Shown: positions 34,721 to 43,088, numbered from the stretch's first letter. The stretch is 64,000 bases of DNA from 630D-37 sp037478835 (GCA_037478835.1 JBBFLV010000004.1:194006-258005), one strand, 5' to 3'. The notes: generated by a model from the sequence alone, not told the origin. Numbers and translations are program-made.

Positions 34721-36106
34721 ATGTCTGAGATGACCCGTTTCTTGCTTTCTGAGGCCGAGATGCCTCGCTTTTGGTATAACGTGCAGGCGGATAGCCCGCT
34801 ACAACCGGCGCCGGTGTTACGTCCGGATACGTTGGAGCCGGTGACGCCGGATTTCCTTTCGGTGCTCTTTCCGATGGAGCTGATCTTGCAAGAGGTTTCG
34901 CAGGAGCGCTATATTGAGATTCCGCAAGAGGTGCGGGAGATCTATCGGCTCTACCGTCCGACTCCTTTGGTGCGGGCGCGACGCTTGGAGAAGGCACTAC
35001 AGACGCCGGCGCATATCTATTTCAAGAACGAGAGCGTTTCGCCTTCGGGTAGCCATAAACTGAATACGGCGCTGGCGCAGGCGTTCTATAACAAGGTGGC
35101 CGGGACGAAGGCGCTGACGACGGAGACGGGGGCAGGACAATGGGGTTCGGCGCTGGCGATCGCCTGTAATTTCTTTGATCTGGAGTTGGAAGTTTACATG
35201 GTGAAGGTTTCCTATCGCCAGAAGCCGTATCGCCGTATTCTAATGGAATCCTTCGGGGCGAAGGTGTTCGCCAGCCCGACGGATCGGACGCAATACGGAC
35301 GCTCGGTGCTGGCAAGAGACCCGGATAACCCCGGTTCGTTGGGGATTGCGATCTCCGAGGCGGTGGAGGCGGCGGCCACTTCGGGTGGTCAGAAGAAGTA
35401 CAGCCTGGGTTCGGTGCTGAACCACGTGATCCTGCACCAGACGGTGATCGGTCAGGAGGCGCTGAAGCAGATGGAGATGGCCGGGGAGTATCCGGATGTG
35501 GTGATCGGGTGCGTGGGCGGCGGATCGAATTTTGCCGGGCTGGCGTATCCGTTCCTGGGCGAGAATTTGCGCAACGGGCGCAAGACGCGCTTGATCGCCG
35601 TGGAGCCGACGGCGGCGCCTTCGCTGACCAAGGGCGTTTATACGTTCGATTATGGGGATACGGCGCGGATGGCGCCGATCGTGAAGATGCATACGCTTGG
35701 GCATACGTTTGTGCCGCCGGCGATCCATGCAGGAGGGTTGCGCTACCACGGGATGGCGCCGAGCCTTTCGGCGTTCCATGAGGCGGGCTTGATCGAGGCG
35801 GTGGCCGTGCCCCAGCGGGCGACTTTTGAGGCGGCTTTGCTCTTTGCGCGCAGTGAGGGGATCGTGCCGGCGCCGGAATCGGCGCATGCGGTGCGGGTGG
35901 CGATCGATCAGGCGATCGAGGCGCGCGAGCGCGGGGAGAAGCGGGTGATCCTGTTCAATCTTTCCGGTCACGGGCATTTTGATCTGGGCGCGTACGAGGC
36001 CTACCTGAACGGTTCGCTGGAGGATTATGAGTATCCGCAGGAGGCGGTGATGGAGGCGTTGAAGGATTTGCCGCAAGTGAATGGGAGGAAGACGGTGAGG
36101 GTGTGA
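34721..36106 (+). CDS. trpB: Tryptophan synthase beta chain, TrpB2 type
   Basis: PLP enzyme joining indole and serine to form tryptophan. The 461-residue product is longer than classical TrpB (about 400) and carries the long N-terminal segment typical of TrpB2. The PLP lysine is in 'SPSGSHKLNTALAQAF', followed by 'TTETGAGQWGSALAIAC' with the catalytic Glu, the PLP-phosphate loop 'CVGGGSNFAGLAYP' and the C-terminal 'NLSGHGHFDL'. No trpA is adjacent, as usual for TrpB2, which can salvage free indole. GGAGG precedes the ATG. Expression is under the Trp T-box upstream, which supports the assignment. Confidence 0.93.
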   Translation: MSEMTRFLLSEAEMPRFWYNVQADSPLQPAPVLRPDTLEPVTPDFLSVLFPMELILQEVSQERYIEIPQEVREIYRLYRPTPLVRARRLEKALQTPAHIYFKNESVSPSGSHKLNTALAQAFYNKVAGTKALTTETGAGQWGSALAIACNFFDLELEVYMVKVSYRQKPYRRILMESFGAKVFASPTDRTQYGRSVLARDPDNPGSLGIAISEAVEAAATSGGQKKYSLGSVLNHVILHQTVIGQEALKQMEMAGEYPDVVIGCVGGGSNFAGLAYPFLGENLRNGRKTRLIAVEPTAAPSLTKGVYTFDYGDTARMAPIVKMHTLGHTFVPPAIHAGGLRYHGMAPSLSAFHEAGLIEAVAVPQRATFEAALLFARSEGIVPAPESAHAVRVAIDQAIEARERGEKRVILFNLSGHGHFDLGAYEAYLNGSLEDYEYPQEAVMEALKDLPQVNGRKTVRV

Positions 36107-36258
36107 GATGATGAGAGGTTGAGAGCACGAGAGCGGGAGAGGGGGAGAGAAGGAGAGCGTGAGAGCGTGAGAGCGGGAGAGGGGGGATGGGAGAGGAGAG
36201 ATGGGAGAGGGGATGATGAGAGCAGGAGAGGTGGAGAGCGGGGGCGGGAAAGAGGGAG
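36107..36258 (+). repeat. GA-rich octamer array (GAGAGCGG-type), copy 2
   Basis: About 150 nt of GAGAGCGG, GAGAGCGT and GAGAGCAC units, nearly pure purine on the plus strand, starting at the trpB stop. It is the reverse-complement family of the CT-rich array at 5276-5418 and recurs at 39245-39335. Codon structure is absent and the frames through it are low-complexity Arg/Glu/Gly. Confidence 0.8.
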
Positions 36259-36399
36259 TGGAGGCAATGATCGCCGGAGGGGGAGGCGATCGTTGCTTTT
36301 AATCTGGATGGGGGAGGGGAAGGGGTTAGGAGTTAGGATGTTAGGGGAAGAGGGGACGAGGGGAGTGGTGGATGGAATGCCGGCTGGGGGGCAAAAATG

Positions 36400-36408
36400 T
36401 GCTATAAT
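36400..36408 (+). promoter_or_regulatory. Extended -10 promoter of the SOD gene
   Basis: TGC immediately before TATAAT (TGCTATAAT, 36400-36408) forms a perfect extended -10, compensating for the lack of a recognisable -35. The transcript would begin near 36415, giving a leader of about 29 nt with GGAGGAAG before the ATG. Confidence 0.7.
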
Positions 36409-36443
36409 TATCAAAGTAATCCAAAAAATTTTCGGAGGAAGAA

Positions 36444-37058
36444 ATGGCCTACTACGAATTGCCCCCTTTGCCCTATGCGTATGATGCGCTAGAGCCGTAT
36501 ATTGACGCGCGCACAATGGAGATTCATCACACCAAGCACCATCAGGCATACATTACCAACCTGAACGGTGCGATCGAAAAGCATCCGGAGCTGGCGACGA
36601 AGTCGCTGGAGGATCTGTTGCGCGATCTGAACGCTGTGCCGGAGGATATTCGCACGGTGGTGCGCAATCATGGCGGCGGGACGTGGAACCATTCGCTGTT
36701 TTGGGTGATTATGTCGCCAAAGGGTGGTGGTGCGCCAAGCGGCGAGCTGGCGAAGGCGATCGACGCGGCATTTGGTTCGTTTGATGCTTTCAAGGCCGAA
36801 TTCGAGAAGGCGGCCAACGGGCGCTTTGGCTCCGGTTGGGCCTGGCTGGTGCTTCGCCAGGGTCAGTTGGCCGTGGTCTCGACGGCGAATCAGGACAATC
36901 CGCTCTCAGAGGGGATGATCCCGCTGATGGGCATTGACGTTTGGGAACATGCCTATTATCTGAAGTACCAGAACCGACGGGCGGAGTATGTGAGCAACTG
37001 GTGGAATGTGGTGAACTGGGATGAGGTGGCGCGCCGGTTTGCCGAATTCAATAAATAG
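36444..37058 (+). CDS. sodA: Superoxide dismutase, Fe/Mn family
   Basis: Detoxifies superoxide in the cytoplasm. The 204-residue product has all metal ligands: His in 'MEIHHTKHHQAYI', His in 'GGGTWNHSLFW', and Asp and His in 'GIDVWEHAYYLKYQNRRAEY'. The 'NHSLFW' and 'GSGWAWLV' segments are standard. Metal preference (Mn or Fe) cannot be settled from these motifs. Near-perfect ribosome site GGAGG precedes the ATG. A bidirectional terminator shared with enolase lies at 37195-37228. The symbol sodA is used for the family only. Confidence 0.93.
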   Translation: MAYYELPPLPYAYDALEPYIDARTMEIHHTKHHQAYITNLNGAIEKHPELATKSLEDLLRDLNAVPEDIRTVVRNHGGGTWNHSLFWVIMSPKGGGAPSGELAKAIDAAFGSFDAFKAEFEKAANGRFGSGWAWLVLRQGQLAVVSTANQDNPLSEGMIPLMGIDVWEHAYYLKYQNRRAEYVSNWWNVVNWDEVARRFAEFNK

Positions 37059-37102
37059 TCGCTTAGTCGGTTGGTCGGATAGTCGGATGGTAGGGTGGTC
37101 GT
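37056..37102 (+). repeat. TAGTCG-type dispersed repeat, copy 2
   Basis: Begins in the SOD stop codon and consists of TAGTCGCT, TAGTCGGT, TGGTCGGA and TAGTCGGA units. It shares the 15-mer GGTTGGTCGGATAGT with the T-box leader repeat at 34201-34215. Confidence 0.7.
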
Positions 37103-37194
37103 AGAGCACGAGGCTGAGTGAGGGAAGATGAGAGTGATGTCTGCCTGTGGAATCCGACGCAGGAGATGAGATACTTCTGACTCGACCGATGGAA

Positions 37195-37228
37195 GCAAAA
37201 AGGGACTCATAGCGAGTCCCTTTTGCTT
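37195..37228. terminator. Bidirectional terminator between SOD and enolase genes
   Basis: GGGACTC (37202-37208) pairs with GAGTCCC (37214-37220); an A run precedes and a T run follows, so the hairpin can end transcripts from both strands. It lies between the convergent SOD and enolase genes. Confidence 0.85.
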
Positions 37229-37245
37229 TTGGTGGAGAGAGAGGG

Positions 37246-38547
37246 TTAGGATGAGATGCGAAGTGCTTGCCAGCCGGCGTAGCGGGCGGCGTCGCCGAGT
37301 TCGGCTTCGATGCGCAGGAGCTGGTTGTATTTGGCGACGCGATCGGAACGTGCCGGGGCGCCGGTTTTGATCTGGCCACTATTCAGGGCGACGGCTAGAT
37401 CGGCGATGGTAGTATCTTCGGTTTCGCCGGAGCGATGGGAGATGATGGTGCGCCAGCCGGCGCGGTGACAGGCCTCGGCGGCCTGGATGGTTTCGGTGAG
37501 GGTGCCGATCTGGTTGAGCTTGACGAGCAGGGCATTGGCGGCGCCTTCGCGAATGGCGCGGGCGACGCGTTCCGGGTTGGTCACCAGCAGGTCATCGCCG
37601 ACGATCTGGATGCGATGGCCGAGCTCACGGGTGAGGAGCTGCCAGCCTTCCCAATCGTCCTGCGCCAGGCCGTCTTCGATGGAGACGATGGGGTAGGCAT
37701 CCACCCATTCTTTCCAGAAGGCCACCATTTGTTCTGAGGTCAGGGAACGATTTTCTTTGCGCAAAAGGTAGGTACGAGTGCTCTCGTCATAGAGCTCGGA
37801 AGCAGCCGGATCGAGCGCCAGGGCGATCTCTTGACCGCGCCCGGCCTTGAAGCCGGCTTTTTCGATCGCTTTAAGGATTAACTCGATCGCTTCGCGATTG
37901 GAAGAGAGGGCCGGTGCGTAGCCGCCCTCGTCACCGACCAGGGTGGTATAGCCATGTTCTTTGAGCACTGCCTTGAGCGCATGGTAAATTTCGGCGCCCC
38001 AGCGGAGACCTTCGGCAAAGGATGGAGCGCCCAGCGGCATGATCATGAATTCCTGCATGTCGGTGGATTGCCAGGCCGTGTGTGCACCGCCGTTCAGGAT
38101 GTTCATCATCGGGACCGGCAAGGTGTGGGCATAAACGCCGCCCAGGTAACGGTAGAGGGGGAGGCCAAGCGAATTGGCGGCGGCTTTGGCCACTGCCAGG
38201 CTCACCCCCAGGATGGCATTGGCGCCCAGGCGGGATTTGTTCGGGGTGCCATCGAGGGCCAAAAGCTCGGCGTCAATGGCCTTCTGATCGAGCGCATCCC
38301 AGCCGGCCAGGGCTTCGGCGATCACGCCGTTGACATGAGCTACGGCCTGGCGCACGCCTTTGCCCAAGTAGCGCGTTTTCTCTCCATCGCGCAGTTCGAG
38401 CGCTTCGTGAACCCCGGTGGATGCGCCGGAAGGAACGGCGGCGCGTCCCCATGCTCCATCCGCCAGCACCACTTCGACCTCAACGGTTGGGTTGCCGCGG
38501 GAATCGAGGATTTCTAACGCAGAAATGCTTTCAATTGTGGTATCCAT
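37246..38547 (-). CDS. eno: Enolase
   Basis: Glycolytic enzyme converting 2-phosphoglycerate to phosphoenolpyruvate. The 433-residue product has 'ALEILDSRGNPTVEVEVVL' at the start, the substrate loop 'SGASTGVHEALELRDG', the metal ligands in 'LALDPAASELYD', 'SIEDGLAQDDWEGW' and 'QIVGDDLLVTNPERV', the catalytic Lys in 'LLVKLNQIGTLTETI', and 'ISHRSGETEDTTIADLAVAL'. The ATG at 38547 with upstream GAGGTGG is preferred over the 34-residue extension to 38649, which runs through the divergent plsC promoter. Confidence 0.97.
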   Translation of the reverse strand: MDTTIESISALEILDSRGNPTVEVEVVLADGAWGRAAVPSGASTGVHEALELRDGEKTRYLGKGVRQAVAHVNGVIAEALAGWDALDQKAIDAELLALDGTPNKSRLGANAILGVSLAVAKAAANSLGLPLYRYLGGVYAHTLPVPMMNILNGGAHTAWQSTDMQEFMIMPLGAPSFAEGLRWGAEIYHALKAVLKEHGYTTLVGDEGGYAPALSSNREAIELILKAIEKAGFKAGRGQEIALALDPAASELYDESTRTYLLRKENRSLTSEQMVAFWKEWVDAYPIVSIEDGLAQDDWEGWQLLTRELGHRIQIVGDDLLVTNPERVARAIREGAANALLVKLNQIGTLTETIQAAEACHRAGWRTIISHRSGETEDTTIADLAVALNSGQIKTGAPARSDRVAKYNQLLRIEAELGDAARYAGWQALRISS

Positions 38548-38560
38548 AGCCACCTCAACG

Positions 38561-38590
38561 AAGACAAAGTTTGGTAATGTCAAGTATAAT
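38561..38590 (+). promoter_or_regulatory. Promoter of the PlsC gene, near-leaderless
   Basis: AAGACA (38561-38566, 4 of 6), an 18-nt spacer and a perfect TATAAT (38585-38590) put the start at about 38597, only a few bases before the ATG at 38601. No ribosome site is possible in so short a leader. Confidence 0.55.
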
Positions 38591-38600
38591 CGAAAGCCGC

Positions 38601-39281
38601 ATGACAACCGATGTCCGTTTTTCCAAAAACTTTGTGTTTGAGATGACACCCCTGCGCAAGGTGATCACAGTGGTGTTGACGGCCCTTTTTCGCCTGATCA
38701 TGGATTTGCGCGTGGAGGGGACAGAGCATTTCCCGATGGATGGGCCGGCCATCGTGGCGGCGAATCACGTGACCAATTTTGACGTTTTCCCGTTACAAAT
38801 GGCGCTGCCACGACCGTTGTTTTTCATGGCTAAGGCCGAGCTTTTCCGCAATCCGTTGCTCGACGTGCTTTTCCGTAACCTGGGGGCGTTTCCGGTATAT
38901 CGTGGTCAGCGGGATGAGTGGGCGTTGCAGCATGCCCGACGGGTGTTGGAATACGGAGCGGTGTTGGGGATGTTCCCGGAAGGGAAACGTTCCAAGGGGC
39001 GTGGTCTGAGTGTCGGTAAAACAGGAGCGGCCCGTCTGGCAATTGAGATGCGGGTGCCGATCGTGCCGGTGGCGATTATCGGCAGCGATCGCTTCTTCAA
39101 GCAGTTCCCGCGGCGAACGGTGGTGGAGGTGAAAATTTTGCCGCCTTTGTTGGCTGGCGCGGATGAATCCCCTTTGGAATTGACCGAACGGCTGATGTAT
39201 ACCCTTGCCGCGGCGTTGCCGAAGGAGATGAGGGGGGTGTATGGGGATGGAGATGGGGAGAGCGGGAGAGGGAGAGGGTGA
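38601..39281 (+). CDS. plsC: 1-acyl-sn-glycerol-3-phosphate acyltransferase, PlsC-like
   Basis: Adds the second acyl chain during phosphatidic acid synthesis at the membrane. The 226-residue product has a hydrophobic helix near 18-36, motif I 'AIVAANHVTNFDVFPL' (an HxxxxD variant: H-V-T-N-F-D), motif II 'LGAFPVYRGQ', motif III 'LGMFPEGKRSKG' and motif IV 'VPIVPVAIIG'. The last residues ('YGDGDGESGRGRG') are translated from the GA-rich repeat, so the original C-terminus was probably altered by that repeat. The ATG at 38601 is preferred to an upstream TTG/GTG because of the -10 box position. Confidence 0.87.
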   Translation: MTTDVRFSKNFVFEMTPLRKVITVVLTALFRLIMDLRVEGTEHFPMDGPAIVAANHVTNFDVFPLQMALPRPLFFMAKAELFRNPLLDVLFRNLGAFPVYRGQRDEWALQHARRVLEYGAVLGMFPEGKRSKGRGLSVGKTGAARLAIEMRVPIVPVAIIGSDRFFKQFPRRTVVEVKILPPLLAGADESPLELTERLMYTLAAALPKEMRGVYGDGDGESGRGRG

Positions 39282-39335
39282 GAGGGAGAGGGTGAGAACG
39301 GGAGAGCAGGAGATGGTGAGAGGGTGAGAGGGTGA
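39245..39335 (+). repeat. GA-rich octamer array, copy 3
   Basis: About 90 nt of GAGAGGGA, GAGAACGG and GAGAGGGT units on the plus strand. It begins inside the last codons of plsC and fills the spacer to the convergent gene ending at 39341. Same family as 36107-36258 and, inverted, 5276-5418. Confidence 0.75.
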
Positions 39336-39340
39336 AGAGG

Positions 39341-40249
39341 TTATTCGAGAATGGAGCGGATGATGGGGGCTAAGTGTGTGAGGTCCGTGGCGGCTCGGAA
39401 TGCGGCGCGGGCGATGGAGGGGCCGATCAAGAGCAGGGGCACGGGAGCCAAGGTGTGGCGACGGGTGGAAAGGTCCTCCATATTTCCGTGATCGGATGTG
39501 ATCAGGATCAATAGATCGGCGGGTTGATTTTCGCATAGCCCTTGAAGGAGGCCATCGAAGGTTTCTAGCTGGCGTACAGCCCATTCCATATCCTGCTTGT
39601 GACCGGCATAATCGCTGGCCCAGTATTCAAAGAGCGAAAAATCGTATTCAGAGGCCAGTTCAGCCATTAAGTGACCGGCTTCGCGCGGGGAGCGCACAGG
39701 TGCTTGGGGAAACCCGAGCATAGAGCGCCAGGCTTCGGCGGTGAAATCGGCGGAGAGGGCGCGAGCGGAAAAGAGTTCCTCCACACCAAAAAGCGGCAGA
39801 CCGGCCGCAGTCACGGCCAAGGGGATGGCCGAATAGAGTCGACGGCCGCTTTGAATGCCTTGAAAGTAACGCGGCGGATAGGCGTTCAACAGAGCGGTGC
39901 GTCGCCCTGCTGAACGCAAGTGACTGAACAAATTGCCGTTTGTCAGATGAGCGGCGATTTCCGGATTCGGTTTAGGACCGTAGTGGTAGCCGATCATCTG
40001 AGGAATGTTGCGACCGGTGAGAAGGGTTGCCTGACCGGTAGCCGATTGCGGCAATCCCGGAATGCCCAGACGGGCATCCAGGGCGAAGAGCGAGGCATGT
40101 TCTCCTTCGTACGGCGCAGAAGTGAGCAACAGGCGCCGATCATCCAACAATGCTTGCAGGAAAGGCATGTTGGCGCGGGAAAGGGGATTTGTGTTCGGAT
40201 TGTCCGTACCCAGACCGATACCATCCAGGAATAGGAAGAGGATCTTCAT
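39341..40249 (-). CDS. Alkaline-phosphatase-superfamily metalloenzyme
   Basis: Phosphoglycerate-mutase / phosphopentomutase / nucleotide pyrophosphatase-like metal enzyme; substrate unknown. The 302-residue product begins 'KILFLFLDGIGLGTDNP' with the first metal-binding Asp, has 'LPQSATGQATLLTGRN' where the catalytic Ser/Thr is expected, and ends with 'FSLFEYWASDYAGHKQDME' and 'LILITSDHGNMED', the Asp-His metal ligands. It lacks the large cap domain of AP-type phosphoglycerate mutases. The ATG at 40249 overlaps the methyltransferase stop; the longer frame from 40336 runs through that gene. Confidence 0.8.
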   Translation of the reverse strand: MKILFLFLDGIGLGTDNPNTNPLSRANMPFLQALLDDRRLLLTSAPYEGEHASLFALDARLGIPGLPQSATGQATLLTGRNIPQMIGYHYGPKPNPEIAAHLTNGNLFSHLRSAGRRTALLNAYPPRYFQGIQSGRRLYSAIPLAVTAAGLPLFGVEELFSARALSADFTAEAWRSMLGFPQAPVRSPREAGHLMAELASEYDFSLFEYWASDYAGHKQDMEWAVRQLETFDGLLQGLCENQPADLLILITSDHGNMEDLSTRRHTLAPVPLLLIGPSIARAAFRAATDLTHLAPIIRSILE

Positions 40250-40893
40250 GGGTCTCCGGAAGATTCGTTCTCGGCCTTTTGGAACAGGAACCAGGCCGAA
40301 GGCCGACCGCGTCGATCCTGACCATCTTTCCTCCAAAGCAGGCGCAGACCCCTTTGAAGGATGTGTTCCAGGTCCTTTTCTTCTAGGCCTGGGGGCGTGC
40401 GCGATTGCAGGATGGCGAATAAACGGTCTTTTCCCTCGAAGCGGGCGGCCTGAACCGGGCGGAAAAAGGCATAGAGCAGCCAGTGACCACCAGGACGCAG
40501 GATACGATCGAGCTGACGGAGGTAGGCAAGGCGATCGGTGACGCCGTGGAAGCAGCCGATATCGAGCGCTAGGTCGAAAGGACCTTCAATACCATCCAGA
40601 CGGGTAACATCGGCCACGCGCAGATCGGCTTGGAGGCCGGCCTCCTGCAGCTTGCGACGTGCCAACGTGATGGCGCGCGGGGCAAAGTCCACGCCGGTCA
40701 CCTGCCAGCCGTGGCGCACCAGGGTGAGGACGTTGGTGCCGGTGCCGCAACCTAGATCAATGGCGCGGCCTGAGGGGTGAGTTGCCAGGAATTCCAGCAG
40801 TTCCGGCGGGGAGATGCCTTTATCCCACGGTGGGCGAGAGTAATACCAGAGATGAAAGGAGAGGCGGAGTAGCCAGGACATGTTTTTCGCCAT
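40246..40893 (-). CDS. Class I SAM-dependent methyltransferase
   Basis: Rossmann-fold methyltransferase, 215 residues. SAM-binding motif I is 'AIDLGCGTGTNVLTLVRHG', motif II 'VTGVDFAPRAI', and 'DLALDIGCFHGVTD' plus 'ILRPGGHWLLYAFF' supply motifs III-IV and post-motif. The N-terminus 'WYYSRPPWDKGISPPEL' is typical of DUF938/UbiE-like small-molecule methyltransferases (such as thiopurine or tellurite types). The substrate cannot be deduced. It is coupled to the AP-superfamily gene by an ATGA overlap. Confidence 0.83.
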   Translation of the reverse strand: MAKNMSWLLRLSFHLWYYSRPPWDKGISPPELLEFLATHPSGRAIDLGCGTGTNVLTLVRHGWQVTGVDFAPRAITLARRKLQEAGLQADLRVADVTRLDGIEGPFDLALDIGCFHGVTDRLAYLRQLDRILRPGGHWLLYAFFRPVQAARFEGKDRLFAILQSRTPPGLEEKDLEHILQRGLRLLWRKDGQDRRGRPSAWFLFQKAENESSGDP

Positions 40894-41116
40894 CCAGCTC
40901 AGGAGATTCTCGGCGGGGGAATGATTTTTGAAAAGGAGCCGAGGAATCTCTTACGAAAGAGCAGAGGTTGGTTGGATTATAGCCCATTCTTGTTCGCCGT
41001 GTTGATTGTTTCCTTTTGAGCCCGATGTACCATCCCTTTCGGCGAAGATTGTGTAACATGAGGGGAGGGGGATACTTGTATGAAGTTTTTCCCTAACTTT
41101 TTGTGACATTCTGAAC

Positions 41117-41144
41117 TTGATTTCGCCTGTCAAACCCTTACAAT
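41117..41144 (+). promoter_or_regulatory. Promoter of the Rrf2-cyd genes
   Basis: TTGATT (41117-41122), a 16-nt spacer and TACAAT (41139-41144) predict a start near 41151, giving a 30-nt leader without a visible Shine-Dalgarno sequence. Rrf2 regulators often repress their own promoter; no clear dyad could be fixed by eye. Confidence 0.5.
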
Positions 41145-41180
41145 CATAGTAGACGTTTACAGCAGAAGTCAAGTTTAGCC

Positions 41181-41648
41181 ATGTTGCGCTTGAATCGCAA
41201 GACCGATTATGCCATTCGTGTGCTGTTGGCGCTGGCCAAACGGGGGGAAGATGCCCGCGTGCCAACCGCATTGATCCAGGAAGAGATGCTCATCCCGCCG
41301 GCGCTGGCTTTGCAGATCGTAGCGGCGCTGGCCAGAGGGGGCTTTATCCTGACCCATGCCGGACGGGATGGAGGCATTCAACTGGCGCGCCCGGCACGAT
41401 TGATCACCCTTTTACAGGTTGTTGAGTATTTTGAAGGGCCGATCCACGTTTCCGAGTGTATCAACGGGAAGGTAGATTGTCCGTTTGAAGATGGTTGTCC
41501 GGTGCGCCGTCAATGGGGGCACCTGGATGCAATCATTCGCCTAACGTTGGCAAAGGTCACGTTCGATGAATTGGCGGCTGAGGCCCTACGTTGGGAGGAA
41601 TTGCATTTCCACCTTCAGGAGGAGGTGAATCTATTGCAAGGAACCTAA
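41181..41648 (+). CDS. Rrf2 family transcriptional regulator
   Basis: Winged-helix regulator of the IscR/NsrR group, 155 residues. N-terminal helix-turn-helix is 'LNRKTDYAIRVLLALAKRG' and 'GFILTHAGRDGGIQLARPA' is the wing. Three clustered cysteines ('ECINGKVDCPFEDGCPVR') match the Fe-S cluster ligands of IscR/NsrR, so it probably senses redox state, oxygen, NO or cluster supply. It lies 48 nt upstream of cydAB on the same strand, and control of the bd oxidase is the natural inference. Confidence 0.85.
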   Translation: MLRLNRKTDYAIRVLLALAKRGEDARVPTALIQEEMLIPPALALQIVAALARGGFILTHAGRDGGIQLARPARLITLLQVVEYFEGPIHVSECINGKVDCPFEDGCPVRRQWGHLDAIIRLTLAKVTFDELAAEALRWEELHFHLQEEVNLLQGT

Positions 41649-41696
41649 TCTCCATCCCATTTTTTTATTTTCATTTTTATGAAAAGGAGGTTCTAT

Positions 41697-43088
41697 ATGG
41701 ATGTTTTGACTCTTGCTCGTTGGCAATTTGCGCTGACCACTATCTATCACTGGCTCTTCGTGCCGTTGACTTTGGGGTTGGGCTGGTTTGTAGCCTATTT
41801 TCAGACGCGCTACTACCAGACCCGCGATGAGACCTGGCGTAAGATGGCCAAATTCTGGGGCAAGCTGTTCCTGATCAACTTTGCCCTGGGTGTGGTGACC
41901 GGTATCGTCCAAGAATTCCAGTTCGGCATGAACTGGAGTGAATACAGCCGCTTTGTGGGCGATATTTTCGGCGCGCCGTTGGCTATTGAAGCGTTGCTGG
42001 CCTTCTTCATGGAATCCACTTTCCTGGGCGTGTGGATCTTCGGAGAAGGGCGCATCCCGGAAAGAGCGCATCTCGCCTCGATCTGGCTGGCGGCAATCGG
42101 CTCGAACCTTTCGGCTGTGTGGATTCTGATCGCCAACGGTTGGATGCAGCATCCGGTGGGCTATGAGATCAACCCGGTCACCGGTCGCCCGCAGATGGTG
42201 GATTTCTTTGCCGTGATCGGCAATCCAAAGGCCTGGCTGATGATCTGGCATACCCTGGCCGTTGGTTTTGCTACGGCGTCCTTTGTGATCCTGGCTGTGA
42301 GCGCTTGGCACTTGGCACGCAAGCAGTACGTAGATTTCTACAAGCGCTCTTTCCAAATCGCAGCCCTGGTCGGCGTCATTGCCAGCTCCATCGTCTTTTT
42401 GGGCGGTCACACGCTCGGCCAGCACATGTACGAAGTACAGCCGATGAAATTTGCCGCTTTGGAAGCCCACTGGGAGACCTCCAAGCCGGCTTCTTTCTCC
42501 ATTCTCACGATCGGTGATCTCAGCGGCAAGCGCGAAGTCTGGTCTATTCGTGTGCCGTATGTGCTCAGCTTCCTGGCCTGCAATAACTTCGATTGCGAAG
42601 TGCGCGGCGTGAACGATATCCAGAAAGAATATGAGCAACTCTATGGCCCCGGTGACTACGTTCCACTGATGGTCATCACCTACTGGAGCTTCCGCATCAT
42701 GATGACAATCGGTTTCATCATGATCGCCATCTCGGCCTGGTTGCTCTGGAATACCCGCAAACCTAACTATGAGATGGCCGGCTGGATGAAGAAGCTGCCC
42801 TTCTGGTTGGTTGCGATGGTCTATGCGGCGAACATCAGCGGTTGGATCTTGGCCGAGACGGGGCGCCAGCCGTGGATCGTCCAGGGCCTGCTCAAGGTCG
42901 AGGATGCCGTTTCGCCCAACTTGACCGTCGTGGATTTGTGGATTTCGCTGGTCGGCTATGTACTGATCTATGGGGTGCTGGCCGGTGTGATGTTGTTCCT
43001 GATGCGCAAGTATGCCCAGGCCGGACCCGAAGCCGCGCTGCAAGAATCGGTTGACGTGGCGCCTGCGCTGGCCGGTGCTCAGGATTAA
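41697..43088 (+). CDS. cydA: Cytochrome bd oxidase subunit I
   Basis: Quinol-oxidising, heme-bearing subunit of the oxygen reductase. The 463-residue product has about nine helices. Heme ligand candidates are His in 'TIYHWLFVPLTLGLGWFV', His in the 'GHTLGQHMYEVQPMKFAALE' loop and Met in a later helix. The Q-loop is short, as in the bd family outside enterobacteria. AAAGGAGG precedes the ATG at 41697; the frame from 41679 adds only six residues over the ribosome site. It is 19 nt before cydB. Confidence 0.94.
   Translation: MDVLTLARWQFALTTIYHWLFVPLTLGLGWFVAYFQTRYYQTRDETWRKMAKFWGKLFLINFALGVVTGIVQEFQFGMNWSEYSRFVGDIFGAPLAIEALLAFFMESTFLGVWIFGEGRIPERAHLASIWLAAIGSNLSAVWILIANGWMQHPVGYEINPVTGRPQMVDFFAVIGNPKAWLMIWHTLAVGFATASFVILAVSAWHLARKQYVDFYKRSFQIAALVGVIASSIVFLGGHTLGQHMYEVQPMKFAALEAHWETSKPASFSILTIGDLSGKREVWSIRVPYVLSFLACNNFDCEVRGVNDIQKEYEQLYGPGDYVPLMVITYWSFRIMMTIGFIMIAISAWLLWNTRKPNYEMAGWMKKLPFWLVAMVYAANISGWILAETGRQPWIVQGLLKVEDAVSPNLTVVDLWISLVGYVLIYGVLAGVMLFLMRKYAQAGPEAALQESVDVAPALAGAQD

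Larger units (their letters stand above)
36107..36443. other. Non-coding spacer between trpB and the SOD gene
   Basis: The first 150 nt are the GA-rich array. From about 36259 to 36395 the sequence stays G-rich with no recognisable gene or RNA. The last 45 nt hold the SOD promoter (-10 at 36403) and ribosome site. No intrinsic terminator for trpB was seen. Confidence 0.6.

Noticed and set aside
36119..36484. 121-residue Arg/Glu-rich ORF
   Set aside because: Translation of the GA-rich repeat and the SOD promoter region.
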